Source: Microthrixaceae bacterium (GTDB lineage: Bacteria > Actinomycetota > Acidimicrobiia > Acidimicrobiales > Acidimicrobilacustridaceae). From it: 64,000 bases of DNA. This document shows, piece after piece, positions 46,411-54,505 of the stretch (position 1 is its first letter; each line of letters opens with the position of its first letter). Both the position numbers and the translations under genes were made by a program. The stretch spans positions 38,240-102,239 of the forward strand of contig CANFHM010000003.1 in the NCBI GenBank assembly GCA_947446975.1. The letters are read 5' to 3'. The notes beneath the pieces were generated by a model. It had not been told where the DNA came from and made no database searches. It worked only from the letters and a program-made list of their open reading frames with translations.

Positions 46411-47130
46411 ATAGCCACGGCCACGACGAACGAGCCACGGATCAACGAACGCATCCGCGCCCGCGAGGTGCGGTTGGTGGGTCCCGATGGCGCCCAGATC
46501 GGAATCACGCCCCTGCCCCAGGCCCTCGACATGGCCCGGGAACTCGAACTGGACCTCGTGGAGGTCGCCGACAAGGCGAATCCTCCGGTCTGCCGGATCA
46601 TGGATTACGGCAAGTACAAGTACGAGGCTGCACAGCGAGCCAAGGAATCGCGCAAGAAGAGCACCAACGTGGTGGTCAAGGAGATGAAGTACCGGCCCAA
46701 GATCGGCGCCGGCGACTTCGGGACCAAGACCAAGAAGGTCGCCGAGTTCCTCGGCGAGGGCCACAAGGTGAAGATCACGATCATGTTCCGTGGTCGCGAG
46801 ATGCAGCATCCCGAACTGGGCCGCAAGATCCTCGATCAGGTCGCCGAGGCGGTCGCCGAGGTGGGCAAGGTCGAGATCTACCCCCGGCTCGACGGTCGCA
46901 ACATGACCATGGTGCTGGGTCCCGACAAGAAGGCCCAGGCCGCAGCGGAGAAGAAGCGCTCCACTCCCGACACCGAGACAGCCGCAGCACCCTCGAGCGA
47001 TGTGACCGACGCACCCGTCGCCGACACCGAGCTCGAGACAACCGAAGTCGAAGCAACCGAAACCGACCCATCAGGCGTCGACGAAACCGACGTCGCAGTG
47101 ACCGAGGACTCGGACACCCCCGAGGCCTGA
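46411..47130 (+). CDS. infC: Translation initiation factor IF-3, probable ATA start
   Basis: 239 residues if it begins at ATA 46411. Codons from there read Ile/[29 protein letters not shown], the conserved IF3 N-terminus, and no ATG, GTG or TTG is available between the in-frame stop at 46402 and codon 12 or later. The N-domain ([17 protein letters not shown] linker) and C-domain ([25 protein letters not shown]) are complete. The C-terminal tail (about 45 residues of Thr/Glu/Asp/Val) is unusually long and acidic. A rare start codon is the known basis of IF3 autoregulation in other bacteria, since IF3 rejects non-canonical starts. Confidence 0.9.
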   Translation: MATATTNEPRINERIRAREVRLVGPDGAQIGITPLPQALDMARELELDLVEVADKANPPVCRIMDYGKYKYEAAQRAKESRKKSTNVVVKEMKYRPKIGAGDFGTKTKKVAEFLGEGHKVKITIMFRGREMQHPELGRKILDQVAEAVAEVGKVEIYPRLDGRNMTMVLGPDKKAQAAAEKKRSTPDTETAAAPSSDVTDAPVADTELETTEVEATETDPSGVDETDVAVTEDSDTPEA

Positions 47131-47173
47131 CCCGCAGCACTCGCCGAGGCGAGCATCCGTACTGGAGAACCAC

Positions 47174-47368
47174 ATGCCGAAGATGAAGACCCACAGCGGC
47201 GCCAAGAAGCGCTTCAAGGTCACCGGGACCGGGAAGCTCACCCGCCGTTCCTCGAACCTCAACCACATCCTCGAGAAGAAGTCCCCGGGCCGCAAGCGCC
47301 GCCTGAAGGGTGATTTCGTCCTCGCCAAGGGTGACGCCGCCCGCGTCAAGCGCCAGCTCGGGATCTGA
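47174..47368 (+). CDS. rpmI: Ribosomal protein L35
   Basis: 64 residues, the usual length. [20 protein letters not shown] and the basic [20 protein letters not shown] are characteristic. It lies 43 bases after infC with a short GGAG SD. It is a 50S subunit protein encoded in the conserved infC-rpmI-rplT order. Confidence 0.96.
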   Translation: MPKMKTHSGAKKRFKVTGTGKLTRRSSNLNHILEKKSPGRKRRLKGDFVLAKGDAARVKRQLGI

Positions 47369-47445
47369 ACCCGCTCCGTCCGGTCCACCATCGGCCCGGA
47401 CGCTCCGGTGGCCCGGCGAACCCTTCGCTGCGTCACCCCCACCTC

Positions 47446-47506
47446 TGCTGCAGTCTCCGCGCTGCAGCACCTCTCCCACTGAATTCATGAGCTCCGGTCA
47501 CGGAGC
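47446..47506 (+). other. Two hairpins in the rpmI-rplT spacer
   Basis: Hairpin 1: TGCTGCAG (47446-47453) pairs perfectly with CTGCAGCA (47462-47469), 8-base loop. Hairpin 2: GCTCCG (47491-47496) pairs with CGGAGC (47501-47506) around GTCA. The second ends 6 bases before the rplT SD. The 158-base spacer is otherwise unassigned. Confidence 0.5.
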
Positions 47507-47526
47507 ATGTCTGGAAGGAGTCACCG

Positions 47527-47889
47527 ATGGCCAGGGTCAAAGGTGCAGTCACCGCCAAGAAGCGCCATAAGGCGACACTCGAGCGAGCCAAGGGCTACTA
47601 CGGCAACAAGAGCCGCTCGTACCGCGCCGCCAATGAGCAGGTCATGCACTCGCTCAACTACGCGTTCCGCGATCGTCGGGCCAAGAAGGGCGAGTTCCGC
47701 CAGCTCTGGATCCAGCGCATCAACGCGGCCTGCCGTCTCAACGGCACCACGTACTCGCGCTTCATCTCCGGACTGAAGAACGCCGGTATCGAGGTCGATC
47801 GCAAGGTCCTCTCCGATCTCGCCATCACCGATCCGGCAGCGTTCACGGCACTCGTCGAAGCGGCCAACGCTGCATCGGCCAGCGCCTGA
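47527..47889 (+). CDS. rplT: Ribosomal protein L20
   Basis: 120 residues. [25 protein letters not shown] and [38 protein letters not shown] sequence identify L20, an early 50S assembly protein that also represses its own operon in several bacteria. It has one of the best SDs in the window, GGAAGGAG (47513-47520), 6 bases before the ATG. Confidence 0.97.
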   Translation: MARVKGAVTAKKRHKATLERAKGYYGNKSRSYRAANEQVMHSLNYAFRDRRAKKGEFRQLWIQRINAACRLNGTTYSRFISGLKNAGIEVDRKVLSDLAITDPAAFTALVEAANAASASA

Positions 47890-47911
47890 ACCACGGCGCC
47901 CGACCACCTCG

Positions 47912-48748
47912 GTGGCCGTCGAACCGACGCCCCTGTCGGCGAACAACCAACGTCTCTCCACCTTGCGGCGCCTCACCGGGCGCCGTAAGGCGCGTCTTGA
48001 GGCGGGTCAGTTCGTGATCGAGGGACCGGTGGCGCTCACCGAGGCCCTCGCCGCCGGTGTCGCCATCGATGAGCTCTACGTCGATGCCCGCACCTGGGCC
48101 GAGGCCTTCACCCGTGCCGCCGACGATGATCCCTTCATCGTCACCGTCGATCTCGCCGCCGCCGCCGGAGCCACCATCTGGTCGCTCTCCGACGGCGTCC
48201 TCGACTCAATCAGCGACACCGTCACCCCGCAGGGTCTGCTCGCCGTCGCCCCGCGTCGGACCACCACCCTCGAGTCGCTGGCCGCTGCCGACGGCCCGGT
48301 GCTGGTCCTCGTCGATGTCGCCGATCCCGGGAACGCCGGAACCCTGGTCCGCGCCGCCGAGGCCGCCGGAGCCATCGGCGTGGTGTTCGCCGGCAGCAGC
48401 ACCGACGCCTTCGGCCCGAAGACCGTGCGGGCCGCCGCCGGTTCGCTCCTGCGGCTCCCCATCGTCGAGGAACCCGACACCGCCGTCGTCATCGAGCAGC
48501 TCCATGCCGCCGGTCGGCGGGTGCTCGCCACCGTGGTCCGCGACGGTGCGGCACCCGATGCGGTCGATCTCACCGGGCCGATCGCCATCCTCGTCGGTTC
48601 CGAGGCGCATGGGCTCGATCCCGCGGTCATCGCCAGCGCGGATCTCGGCGTCACCATCCCGGTGGCGTCCACGGTCGAGTCGCTCAACGTCGCCGTCGCC
48701 GGTGCGGTCGTGCTCTTCGAAGCCTCCCGTCAGCGCCGCTCGGCATGA
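47912..48748 (+). CDS. SpoU-family 23S rRNA 2'-O-methyltransferase (TsnR-like)
   Basis: 278 residues. An L30e-like substrate-binding N-domain (RRLTGRRKARLEAGQFVIEGP) precedes the SPOUT domain with ADPGNAGTLVRAAEAAG, LVGSEAHGLD and ESLNVAVAGAVVLFEASRQR. The place after rplT and before pheS is that of mycobacterial tsnR. The name reflects the thiostrepton-resistance subgroup, but the modified nucleotide cannot be told from sequence. GTG start, 22 bases after rplT. Confidence 0.88.
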   Translation: MAVEPTPLSANNQRLSTLRRLTGRRKARLEAGQFVIEGPVALTEALAAGVAIDELYVDARTWAEAFTRAADDDPFIVTVDLAAAAGATIWSLSDGVLDSISDTVTPQGLLAVAPRRTTTLESLAAADGPVLVLVDVADPGNAGTLVRAAEAAGAIGVVFAGSSTDAFGPKTVRAAAGSLLRLPIVEEPDTAVVIEQLHAAGRRVLATVVRDGAAPDAVDLTGPIAILVGSEAHGLDPAVIASADLGVTIPVASTVESLNVAVAGAVVLFEASRQRRSA

Positions 48749-48775
48749 CCCAGAATTGATTGGACGGAAGCACCC

Positions 48776-48802
48776 ATGGACGACAGGCTCACCCACTCAT
48801 GA
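48776..48802 (+). CDS. Candidate eight-codon leader ORF overlapping pheS
   Basis: ATG at 48776 opens MDDRLTHS and stops at TGA 48800-48802, overlapping the pheS ATG in the ATGA arrangement used by most gene pairs here. GGAAG (48766-48770) sits 5 bases upstream. It has no phenylalanine codon, so classical Phe attenuation as in E. coli pheM is unlikely; it may deliver ribosomes to pheS, which lacks a good SD of its own. Confidence 0.35.
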   Translation: MDDRLTHS

Positions 48803-49836
48803 TCGATGACATCTCGCGAATCAGTGCCGACGCCCCTGCCCGGGTGCGCGACGCCGACACCCTCGACCTGCTCAGGGAGCTCGAGGCGGAGCTGCTCGGC
48901 AAGAAGGGCGCGCTCGCCGAGTTCAAGAAGGGTCTCGCCGGTCTCGATCCGGATGGCCGTCGGGCGGTCGGAGCGGCGCTCAATCAGGCCCGGGAGTCCA
49001 TCTCCGCAGTCATCGACGCCAGGCGGGAGGAGCTCGAGGCGCAGCAGCGAGCAGTGGTGCTCGCCGCCGAGCGTCTGGATCTCACCGAGACCATCGGGCG
49101 ACGCACCCGTGGGTCGGTCCATCTGGTGACCCAGACCTGGGACCGTCTCGTCGACGTGTTCGTCGGCATGGGTTTCACCGTCGCCGAGGGCCCCGAGGTC
49201 GAGACCGACTGGTACAACTTCGAGGCACTCAACATCCCGGCCGCCCATCCGGCCCGCGGTATGTGGGACACCCTCTACGTCGATCTGGGCGACCCCGAGA
49301 CCGTGCTGCTGCGCACCCACACCTCGCCGGTGCAGATCCGGGTCATGACCGAGACCCCGCCGCCGATCTACGCCGTGATGCCCGGTCGGGTCTATCGCCG
49401 CGACACCGCTGATGCTACCCATATGCCGGTGTTCCATCAGATCGAGGGGCTGGTCATCGACCGCGACATCTCCTTCGCCGACATGGCGGGCACGCTCGAG
49501 GCGTTCACCAGCGCCTACTTCGGCGGCTCCATCCACTCACGGCTGCGGCCCTCGTACTTCCCGTTCACCGAGCCCTCGGCCGAGTACGACATCAACTGCG
49601 TGTTCTGCGAGGGGGCCGGCTGTCGCACCTGCTCGCACACCGGGTGGCTCGAGCTCGGTGGCTGCGGCATGGTCCATCCGAACGTCCTGCGCAATGTCGG
49701 ACTCGACGGCGAGGAATGGACCGGCTTCGCCTTCGGTTTCGGCCTCGACCGCCTCGCCCTCATGCGCCACGGCGTCGATGACATCCGTGAGATGTACACC
49801 GGCGACGTCCGATTCCTGGAGCAGTTCCCATCATGA
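48799..49836 (+). CDS. pheS: Phenylalanyl-tRNA synthetase alpha subunit
   Basis: 345 residues. N-terminal coiled coil (LRELEAELLGKKGALAEFKKGL), then the class II core: GFTVAEGPEVETDWYNFEALN, LLRTHTSPVQIR, RVYRRDTADATH, HQIEGLVID, and motif 3 FAFGFGLDRLALMRHGVDDIR. A Cys cluster (CVFCEGAGCRTC) typical of bacterial PheS is present. Works as an alpha2-beta2 tetramer with PheT, whose gene overlaps its stop by ATGA. An in-frame extension to 48760 lacks a normal start and is not used. Confidence 0.95.
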   Translation: MIDDISRISADAPARVRDADTLDLLRELEAELLGKKGALAEFKKGLAGLDPDGRRAVGAALNQARESISAVIDARREELEAQQRAVVLAAERLDLTETIGRRTRGSVHLVTQTWDRLVDVFVGMGFTVAEGPEVETDWYNFEALNIPAAHPARGMWDTLYVDLGDPETVLLRTHTSPVQIRVMTETPPPIYAVMPGRVYRRDTADATHMPVFHQIEGLVIDRDISFADMAGTLEAFTSAYFGGSIHSRLRPSYFPFTEPSAEYDINCVFCEGAGCRTCSHTGWLELGGCGMVHPNVLRNVGLDGEEWTGFAFGFGLDRLALMRHGVDDIREMYTGDVRFLEQFPS

Positions 49837-52199
49837 AGGTCCTCCTCTCCTGGCTGCAGGAGTTCGCCCCGTTCCCCTCCGATGATCCCGTCGCCCTCGG
49901 CGATGTCATGAGCGACCTCGGCATGGCCGTGGAATCCATCGATCGCATCGGCGAGGGGCTCGATGGCATCATCGTGGCCAGGGTGCTCGAGCTGCGCCGC
50001 CACCCCGATGCCGACAAGATCCAGCTCGTCGATGTCGACACCGGCGACGGAACCGCTCTGCAGATCTGCTGTGGGGCCACCAATCTCTCGGTGGGCGACA
50101 CCGTCCCGCTCGCCACGCTCGGCACCACGATGCCCGATGGCATGGAGATCGCTCGCCGGAAGATGCGCGGCGAGTGGTCGAACGGCATGTTGTGCTCGGG
50201 CCGTGAGCTCGGGCTCGGCGATGACCATTCCGGCATCCTGCTGCTCGACGGCGCACTCGAACTGGGCACGCCCATCACCGAGGCACTCGGCATCACCCCC
50301 GATGTGCTCTTCGATCTCGAGATCAACCCCAACCGGCCCGACGCGATGTCGGTCGCCGGTGTGGCCCGCGATCTCGCCGCCCGTCTCGGCCTCCCGTTCG
50401 CCATCCCCGAACCCCAGATCGAGGAACTCCCCGGTGATGCGGCGTCGATGGTCTCGGTGGAGATCCTCGATCCGGATCTCTGCGGTCGCTTCCACGCCCG
50501 GGTCATCGAGGGCATCACCATCGAACCCTCACCCCGGCACATCGCCGAGCGTCTCTCGGCGCTCGGGATGCGACCCATCAACAACGTCGTCGACGCGTCG
50601 AACTACGTCATGCTCGAGCTCGGCGCCCCCAACCACACCTACGACCTCGCCACGCTCCCGGGTGGGGCGCTCCGCGTCCGCTGGGCCCGAGACGCCGAGG
50701 TGATCACCACCCTCGACGGCGTGGAACGCACGCTCACCGCAGGACGCGACGGTGTCATCACCGACGGCAGCGATCAGGCGGTCGGCATCGCCGGTGTGAT
50801 GGGTGGTGCGGCCACCGAGATCTCCGCATCGACCACGAGCGTCCTGCTCGAATGCGCCTGGTGGCAGCCGATGGCCATCGCCCGCAGTTCGAAGTTCATG
50901 GGTCTGCGCTCGGAGGCATCCGCCCGCTTCGAGCGGGGCACGGATCCCGAGACCCTCGACCTCGCAGCGCGCCGACTGGCGGAGCTCCTCGCCCCCTCGG
51001 GCGCCAGGCTCGTCGCCGGTTCGGTGACAGTGGACGGCGACCTCGCCGACCGGGCGCCTGTGCTCGTGCGCACTGACCGGGTGAATCGCCTCCTCGGCAC
51101 GGCGCTCGATCCCGACACGGTCGCCGCACTCCTGCGACCCATCGGCTTCCTCGTCGAGTCCGGCGCGGCGCCGGGGGAGTGGTCGGTCACGGTCCCGTCG
51201 TTCCGTCCCGACACCACCACCGAGACCGACATCATCGAGGAGATCGCCCGGCACCACGGCTACAGCCGCATCCCGGGTCGCCTCCCCACATCCACCCAGA
51301 CGGGTTCGCTCACGCCGCTGCAGCGCGACCGTCGGGTGCTGCGCCAGGTGCTCGTCGGTCTCGGTGTCCATGAGGCCATGCCGCTGCCGTTCCTCGCTCC
51401 CGGCGATCTCGCCCGGGCCGGACTCCCCGCAGCGGCGGTCACCCTCAGCAACCCGCTGGCGGCCGAGGAGAGCGTGCTGCGCACCTCGCTCCGACCCGGC
51501 CTGCTCCGCTCGATCGCCTACAACGAGTCGCATCGCACCGATGGTGCTGCACTGTTCGAACTCGGCCGCGTGTTCGCCGCCCCGGTCGCCGGTCAGGTGC
51601 TGCCCGATGAGCGTGAGCACCTCGCCGTGATCCTCGCCGGTCAGCCCGCCACAGCGGCGGTCGAGATCCTCGACGTGCTGCTGGCCACACTGGGCTCACC
51701 CACGGCCATCATCGATCAGCGCACCGTGCCCGCCGGACTGCATCCGGCCCGGTCCGCCACGATCCGGGTGGGCGACACGGTTCTCGGCGAGGTGGGTGAG
51801 ATCGACCCCGCCGTCCTCGAGTCGTTCTCCGTCCGTGAGCGAACCGCATGGCTGCAGCTCGACATCGCTGCGCTGCTCGCACTGCCGCACGGCGAGCATC
51901 CCTACCGAACCATCAGTCGATACCCGTCGAGCGACCTGGACCTCGCCTTCGAGACCCCTGATGGCGTCGTGGCGGCGTCGCTCACCGAGGCGCTGCGCGT
52001 CGCCGCCGGCGAGTTGCTGGTCTCGATCGAGCTCTTCGACGTGTTCCGGGGCGGAACGGTCCCCGACGGCGCCCGATCCCTCGCGTACCGTCTCCGTCTG
52101 CAGGCACCCGATCGCACCCTCACCGACGACGACGTGGCATCGGTGGTCCGCTCGGCCACCGACGCCGCAGGCTCCCTCGGGGCGAGCCTCCGGGCCTGA
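49833..52199 (+). CDS. pheT: Phenylalanyl-tRNA synthetase beta subunit
   Basis: 788 residues, full length. Domains in order: tRNA-binding OB fold (about 40-150, HPDADKIQLVDVDTG), B3/B4 editing domain (about 205-385), B5 domain, the catalytic-like core with FRPDTTTETDIIEEIARHHGY, and the C-terminal anticodon-binding FDX-ACB domain (ISRYPSSDLDLAFETPD). It recognises tRNA-Phe and edits mischarged Tyr. No sign of truncation. Confidence 0.95.
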   Translation: MKVLLSWLQEFAPFPSDDPVALGDVMSDLGMAVESIDRIGEGLDGIIVARVLELRRHPDADKIQLVDVDTGDGTALQICCGATNLSVGDTVPLATLGTTMPDGMEIARRKMRGEWSNGMLCSGRELGLGDDHSGILLLDGALELGTPITEALGITPDVLFDLEINPNRPDAMSVAGVARDLAARLGLPFAIPEPQIEELPGDAASMVSVEILDPDLCGRFHARVIEGITIEPSPRHIAERLSALGMRPINNVVDASNYVMLELGAPNHTYDLATLPGGALRVRWARDAEVITTLDGVERTLTAGRDGVITDGSDQAVGIAGVMGGAATEISASTTSVLLECAWWQPMAIARSSKFMGLRSEASARFERGTDPETLDLAARRLAELLAPSGARLVAGSVTVDGDLADRAPVLVRTDRVNRLLGTALDPDTVAALLRPIGFLVESGAAPGEWSVTVPSFRPDTTTETDIIEEIARHHGYSRIPGRLPTSTQTGSLTPLQRDRRVLRQVLVGLGVHEAMPLPFLAPGDLARAGLPAAAVTLSNPLAAEESVLRTSLRPGLLRSIAYNESHRTDGAALFELGRVFAAPVAGQVLPDEREHLAVILAGQPATAAVEILDVLLATLGSPTAIIDQRTVPAGLHPARSATIRVGDTVLGEVGEIDPAVLESFSVRERTAWLQLDIAALLALPHGEHPYRTISRYPSSDLDLAFETPDGVVAASLTEALRVAAGELLVSIELFDVFRGGTVPDGARSLAYRLRLQAPDRTLTDDDVASVVRSATDAAGSLGASLRA

Positions 52200-52266
52200 G
52201 CCGGGAACGCCCACCGGCCCGATCGATGGCCGTGGGTACCGGCAAGGGCTGTCATCATTCGTCATC

Positions 52267-52282
52267 TTGCATAGTCATGCAA
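52267..52282 (+). promoter_or_regulatory. ARG box (ArgR operator) over the argC -35
   Basis: Perfect 16-base palindrome TTGCATAGTCATGCAA, of the form TTGCAT-N4-ATGCAA typical of ArgR half sites. Its left half is also the -35 hexamer of the argC promoter, so ArgR with arginine would block RNA polymerase. argR itself is in this operon, which implies autoregulation. Confidence 0.75.
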
Positions 52283-52289
52283 TGGTGAC

Positions 52290-52295
52290 TACACT
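52290..52295 (+). promoter_or_regulatory. argC promoter -10 TACACT
   Basis: -35 TTGCAT (52267-52272), exactly 17 bases, -10 TACACT, then 6 bases to the GTG start of argC. It is the most complete protein-gene promoter in the window and predicts a leaderless arg operon mRNA. Confidence 0.7.
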
Positions 52296-52301
52296 CGCGC
52301 C

Positions 52302-53345
52302 GTGATCACCGTCGGCATCATCGGAGCATCGGGTTTCACCGGTGCCGAGCTCCTCCGGCTCTGCCATGCCCATCCTGAGTTCGAGGTGGCGTTCGCCACC
52401 GGCGACTCCCAGGCCGGCGTGCCCATCGCGGCGCTCTATCCCAGCCTCGCCGCCGCGTACGGCGAGCAGCAGTTCGTGCCCTATGAGCCCTCGCTGCTGG
52501 CGGGCGTCGATCTCGTGTTCTGTGGTCTTCCCCACGGGGCATCGCAGGCGCTCATGGCCGAGCTCCGGCGAGGAGTGCGCTGGGTCGTCGACCTCGCCGC
52601 GGATTTCCGGCTCCGGGACCCCGGGCTCTATCCGCAGTGGTACGGCGAGGACCATGCCGTCCCAGAACTCCTCCCGCAGTTCGTCTACGGCCTCCCGGAG
52701 CTGTTCCGATCCGACCTCATCGGCGCCGATGCCGTCGCCGTCCCCGGCTGCTATCCCACCGCCACGGCGCTGGCCCTCGCCCCGCTGCTGCAGGCCGCGC
52801 TCATCGACACCTCCTCCATCGTGGTCAACGCCGTCAGTGGCGTCTCCGGGGCCGGTCGGCCGCCCAAGCCCGCCACCACGTTCTGCACCGTCGACGAGGA
52901 TTTCACCGCGTACGGACTCCTCACCCATCGACACACACCGGAGATCGAGCAGAGCGTGGTGCGACTCTCGGGCGCCGCAGCCGCCGATGTCTCGGTGCTG
53001 TTCACCCCGCATCTCGCCCCGATGAACCGAGGGATGCTCGTCACCTGTTACCTGCGCCCCGCCGGGTCAGTCTCCACCGCCGAACTCCTCGCGCTCTATC
53101 GCAGCACCTATGCCGATGAGCAGTTCGTCGTGGTCACCGACGAGTCGCCGTCCACAAAGGCCTGCATGGGATCGAACACGGCCCACGTCTCGGTGCGGTC
53201 CGATCCCCGGACCGGATTCATCGTCGCGCTCGGCGCCATCGACAATCTCACCAAGGGCGCGTCGGGTCAGGCCGTGCAGTGCGCCAACATCCTCGCCGGT
53301 CTGCCCGAGGCGACCGGTCTCTCCTCCGTGGGGGTCTATCCATGA
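52302..53345 (+). CDS. argC: N-acetyl-gamma-glutamyl-phosphate reductase
   Basis: 347 residues, type 1. NADP-binding GIIGASGFTGAELLRLCHAHPEFE-type start (GASGFTGAELL), active-site cysteine in VPGCYPTA and substrate/His segment HRHTPEIEQ; later KACMGSNTAH and DNLTKGASGQAVQCANI. It reduces acetylglutamyl phosphate to the semialdehyde. GTG start fixed by the promoter. First of the arg genes, with ATGA overlap to argJ. Confidence 0.96.
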   Translation: MITVGIIGASGFTGAELLRLCHAHPEFEVAFATGDSQAGVPIAALYPSLAAAYGEQQFVPYEPSLLAGVDLVFCGLPHGASQALMAELRRGVRWVVDLAADFRLRDPGLYPQWYGEDHAVPELLPQFVYGLPELFRSDLIGADAVAVPGCYPTATALALAPLLQAALIDTSSIVVNAVSGVSGAGRPPKPATTFCTVDEDFTAYGLLTHRHTPEIEQSVVRLSGAAAADVSVLFTPHLAPMNRGMLVTCYLRPAGSVSTAELLALYRSTYADEQFVVVTDESPSTKACMGSNTAHVSVRSDPRTGFIVALGAIDNLTKGASGQAVQCANILAGLPEATGLSSVGVYP

Positions 53346-54505
53346 GTGTCACCGCCGCTGCGGGATTCGTCGCCGCTGGCATCGCCGCAGGGATCAAGGC
53401 ATCGGGCGCCCCCGATCTCTCCCTGGTGGCCACCGCCGATGGTCGCCCGGTGCCGAGCGCCGGGGTGTTCACGCGCAACCGCATGACCGCCGCCCCCGTC
53501 ATCACCACCCGCCAGCATCTCGAGGCCACCGCTGGACTCAGCGTGGCGGTGGTGCTCAACAGCGGCAATGCCAACGCCGCCACCGGTGATGCCGGACTCG
53601 CCGATGCGAGGGCGATGTGCGCCTCGGTGGCCGCGGAGCTCGGAATCGAAGCGGAGCAGGTGCTCGTGTGTTCCACCGGACTCATCGGCATCCCCATGCC
53701 GATCGATGTCATCACCGGTGCGATCCCGATGCTGGTCTCCGCACGGTCCTCCTCGGGTGGTCCCGATGCGGCCACGGCGATCATGACCACCGACACCCAT
53801 GCCAAGCAGGTCGTGGTGGCGGGGGAGGGTTTCACCGTCGGGGGCATGGCCAAGGGTGCGGCGATGCTGTCGCCCAACATGGCCACCATGCTCGCCGTGC
53901 TCACCACCGATGCCGAAGCGACACCCGAGCAGCTCAAGGCGGCGCTCGTCGCCGGGGTGGCTGATTCCTTCAACGTCCTCGATGTCGACGGCTGCACCTC
54001 CACGAACGACACCGTGCTGCTGTTTGCGAGCGGTCTGGCCGGCCCTGTCTCGCAGGACGCGCTCGAGCGCTCGGTCGCCGCGGCCTGCCGGAGCCTCGCC
54101 GAGCAGATGTGCGGCGACGCCGAAGGCGCCACAAAGGTCGTCCGGTTCACCGTCACCGGCGCCATCGATGATGCCCAGGCGCTCATCGGCGCGAGATACG
54201 TCTCTCGCAGCAACCTGGTGAAGTGCTCGTGGTACGGCTGTGATCCCTACTGGGGTCGCATCGCCAGCGATCTCGGTTCCTGCGGGATCGACTTCGAACC
54301 CTCATCGTTCAGTGTGAGCTACGGGGGAGTCACGGTGTGCCGGGGAGCCGTGGACGCCGATCACGACGCAGCGGCGGTGGCCGCGCACATGGCCGGCCGA
54401 CATCTCGAGATCACCGCCGATCTCGGGCTCGGCAGCGGTCGCGCCACCATCCTCACGAACGATCTCAGCCATGCGTACATCGACGAGAACATGGGGACAT
54501 CATGA
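53342..54505 (+). CDS. argJ: Ornithine acetyltransferase ArgJ
   Basis: 387 residues. Self-processing enzyme that recycles the acetyl group from acetylornithine to glutamate, and in bifunctional forms also uses acetyl-CoA. The autocleavage threonine is in SPNMATML (Thr182), preceded by GMAKGAAM. NSGNANAATG and the C-terminal VKCSWYGCDPYWGRIA segments are typical. No argE or argA is in the window, as expected when ArgJ is used. The start at 53342 gives an ATGA overlap with argC. Confidence 0.95.
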   Translation: MSVTAAAGFVAAGIAAGIKASGAPDLSLVATADGRPVPSAGVFTRNRMTAAPVITTRQHLEATAGLSVAVVLNSGNANAATGDAGLADARAMCASVAAELGIEAEQVLVCSTGLIGIPMPIDVITGAIPMLVSARSSSGGPDAATAIMTTDTHAKQVVVAGEGFTVGGMAKGAAMLSPNMATMLAVLTTDAEATPEQLKAALVAGVADSFNVLDVDGCTSTNDTVLLFASGLAGPVSQDALERSVAAACRSLAEQMCGDAEGATKVVRFTVTGAIDDAQALIGARYVSRSNLVKCSWYGCDPYWGRIASDLGSCGIDFEPSSFSVSYGGVTVCRGAVDADHDAAAVAAHMAGRHLEITADLGLGSGRATILTNDLSHAYIDENMGTS

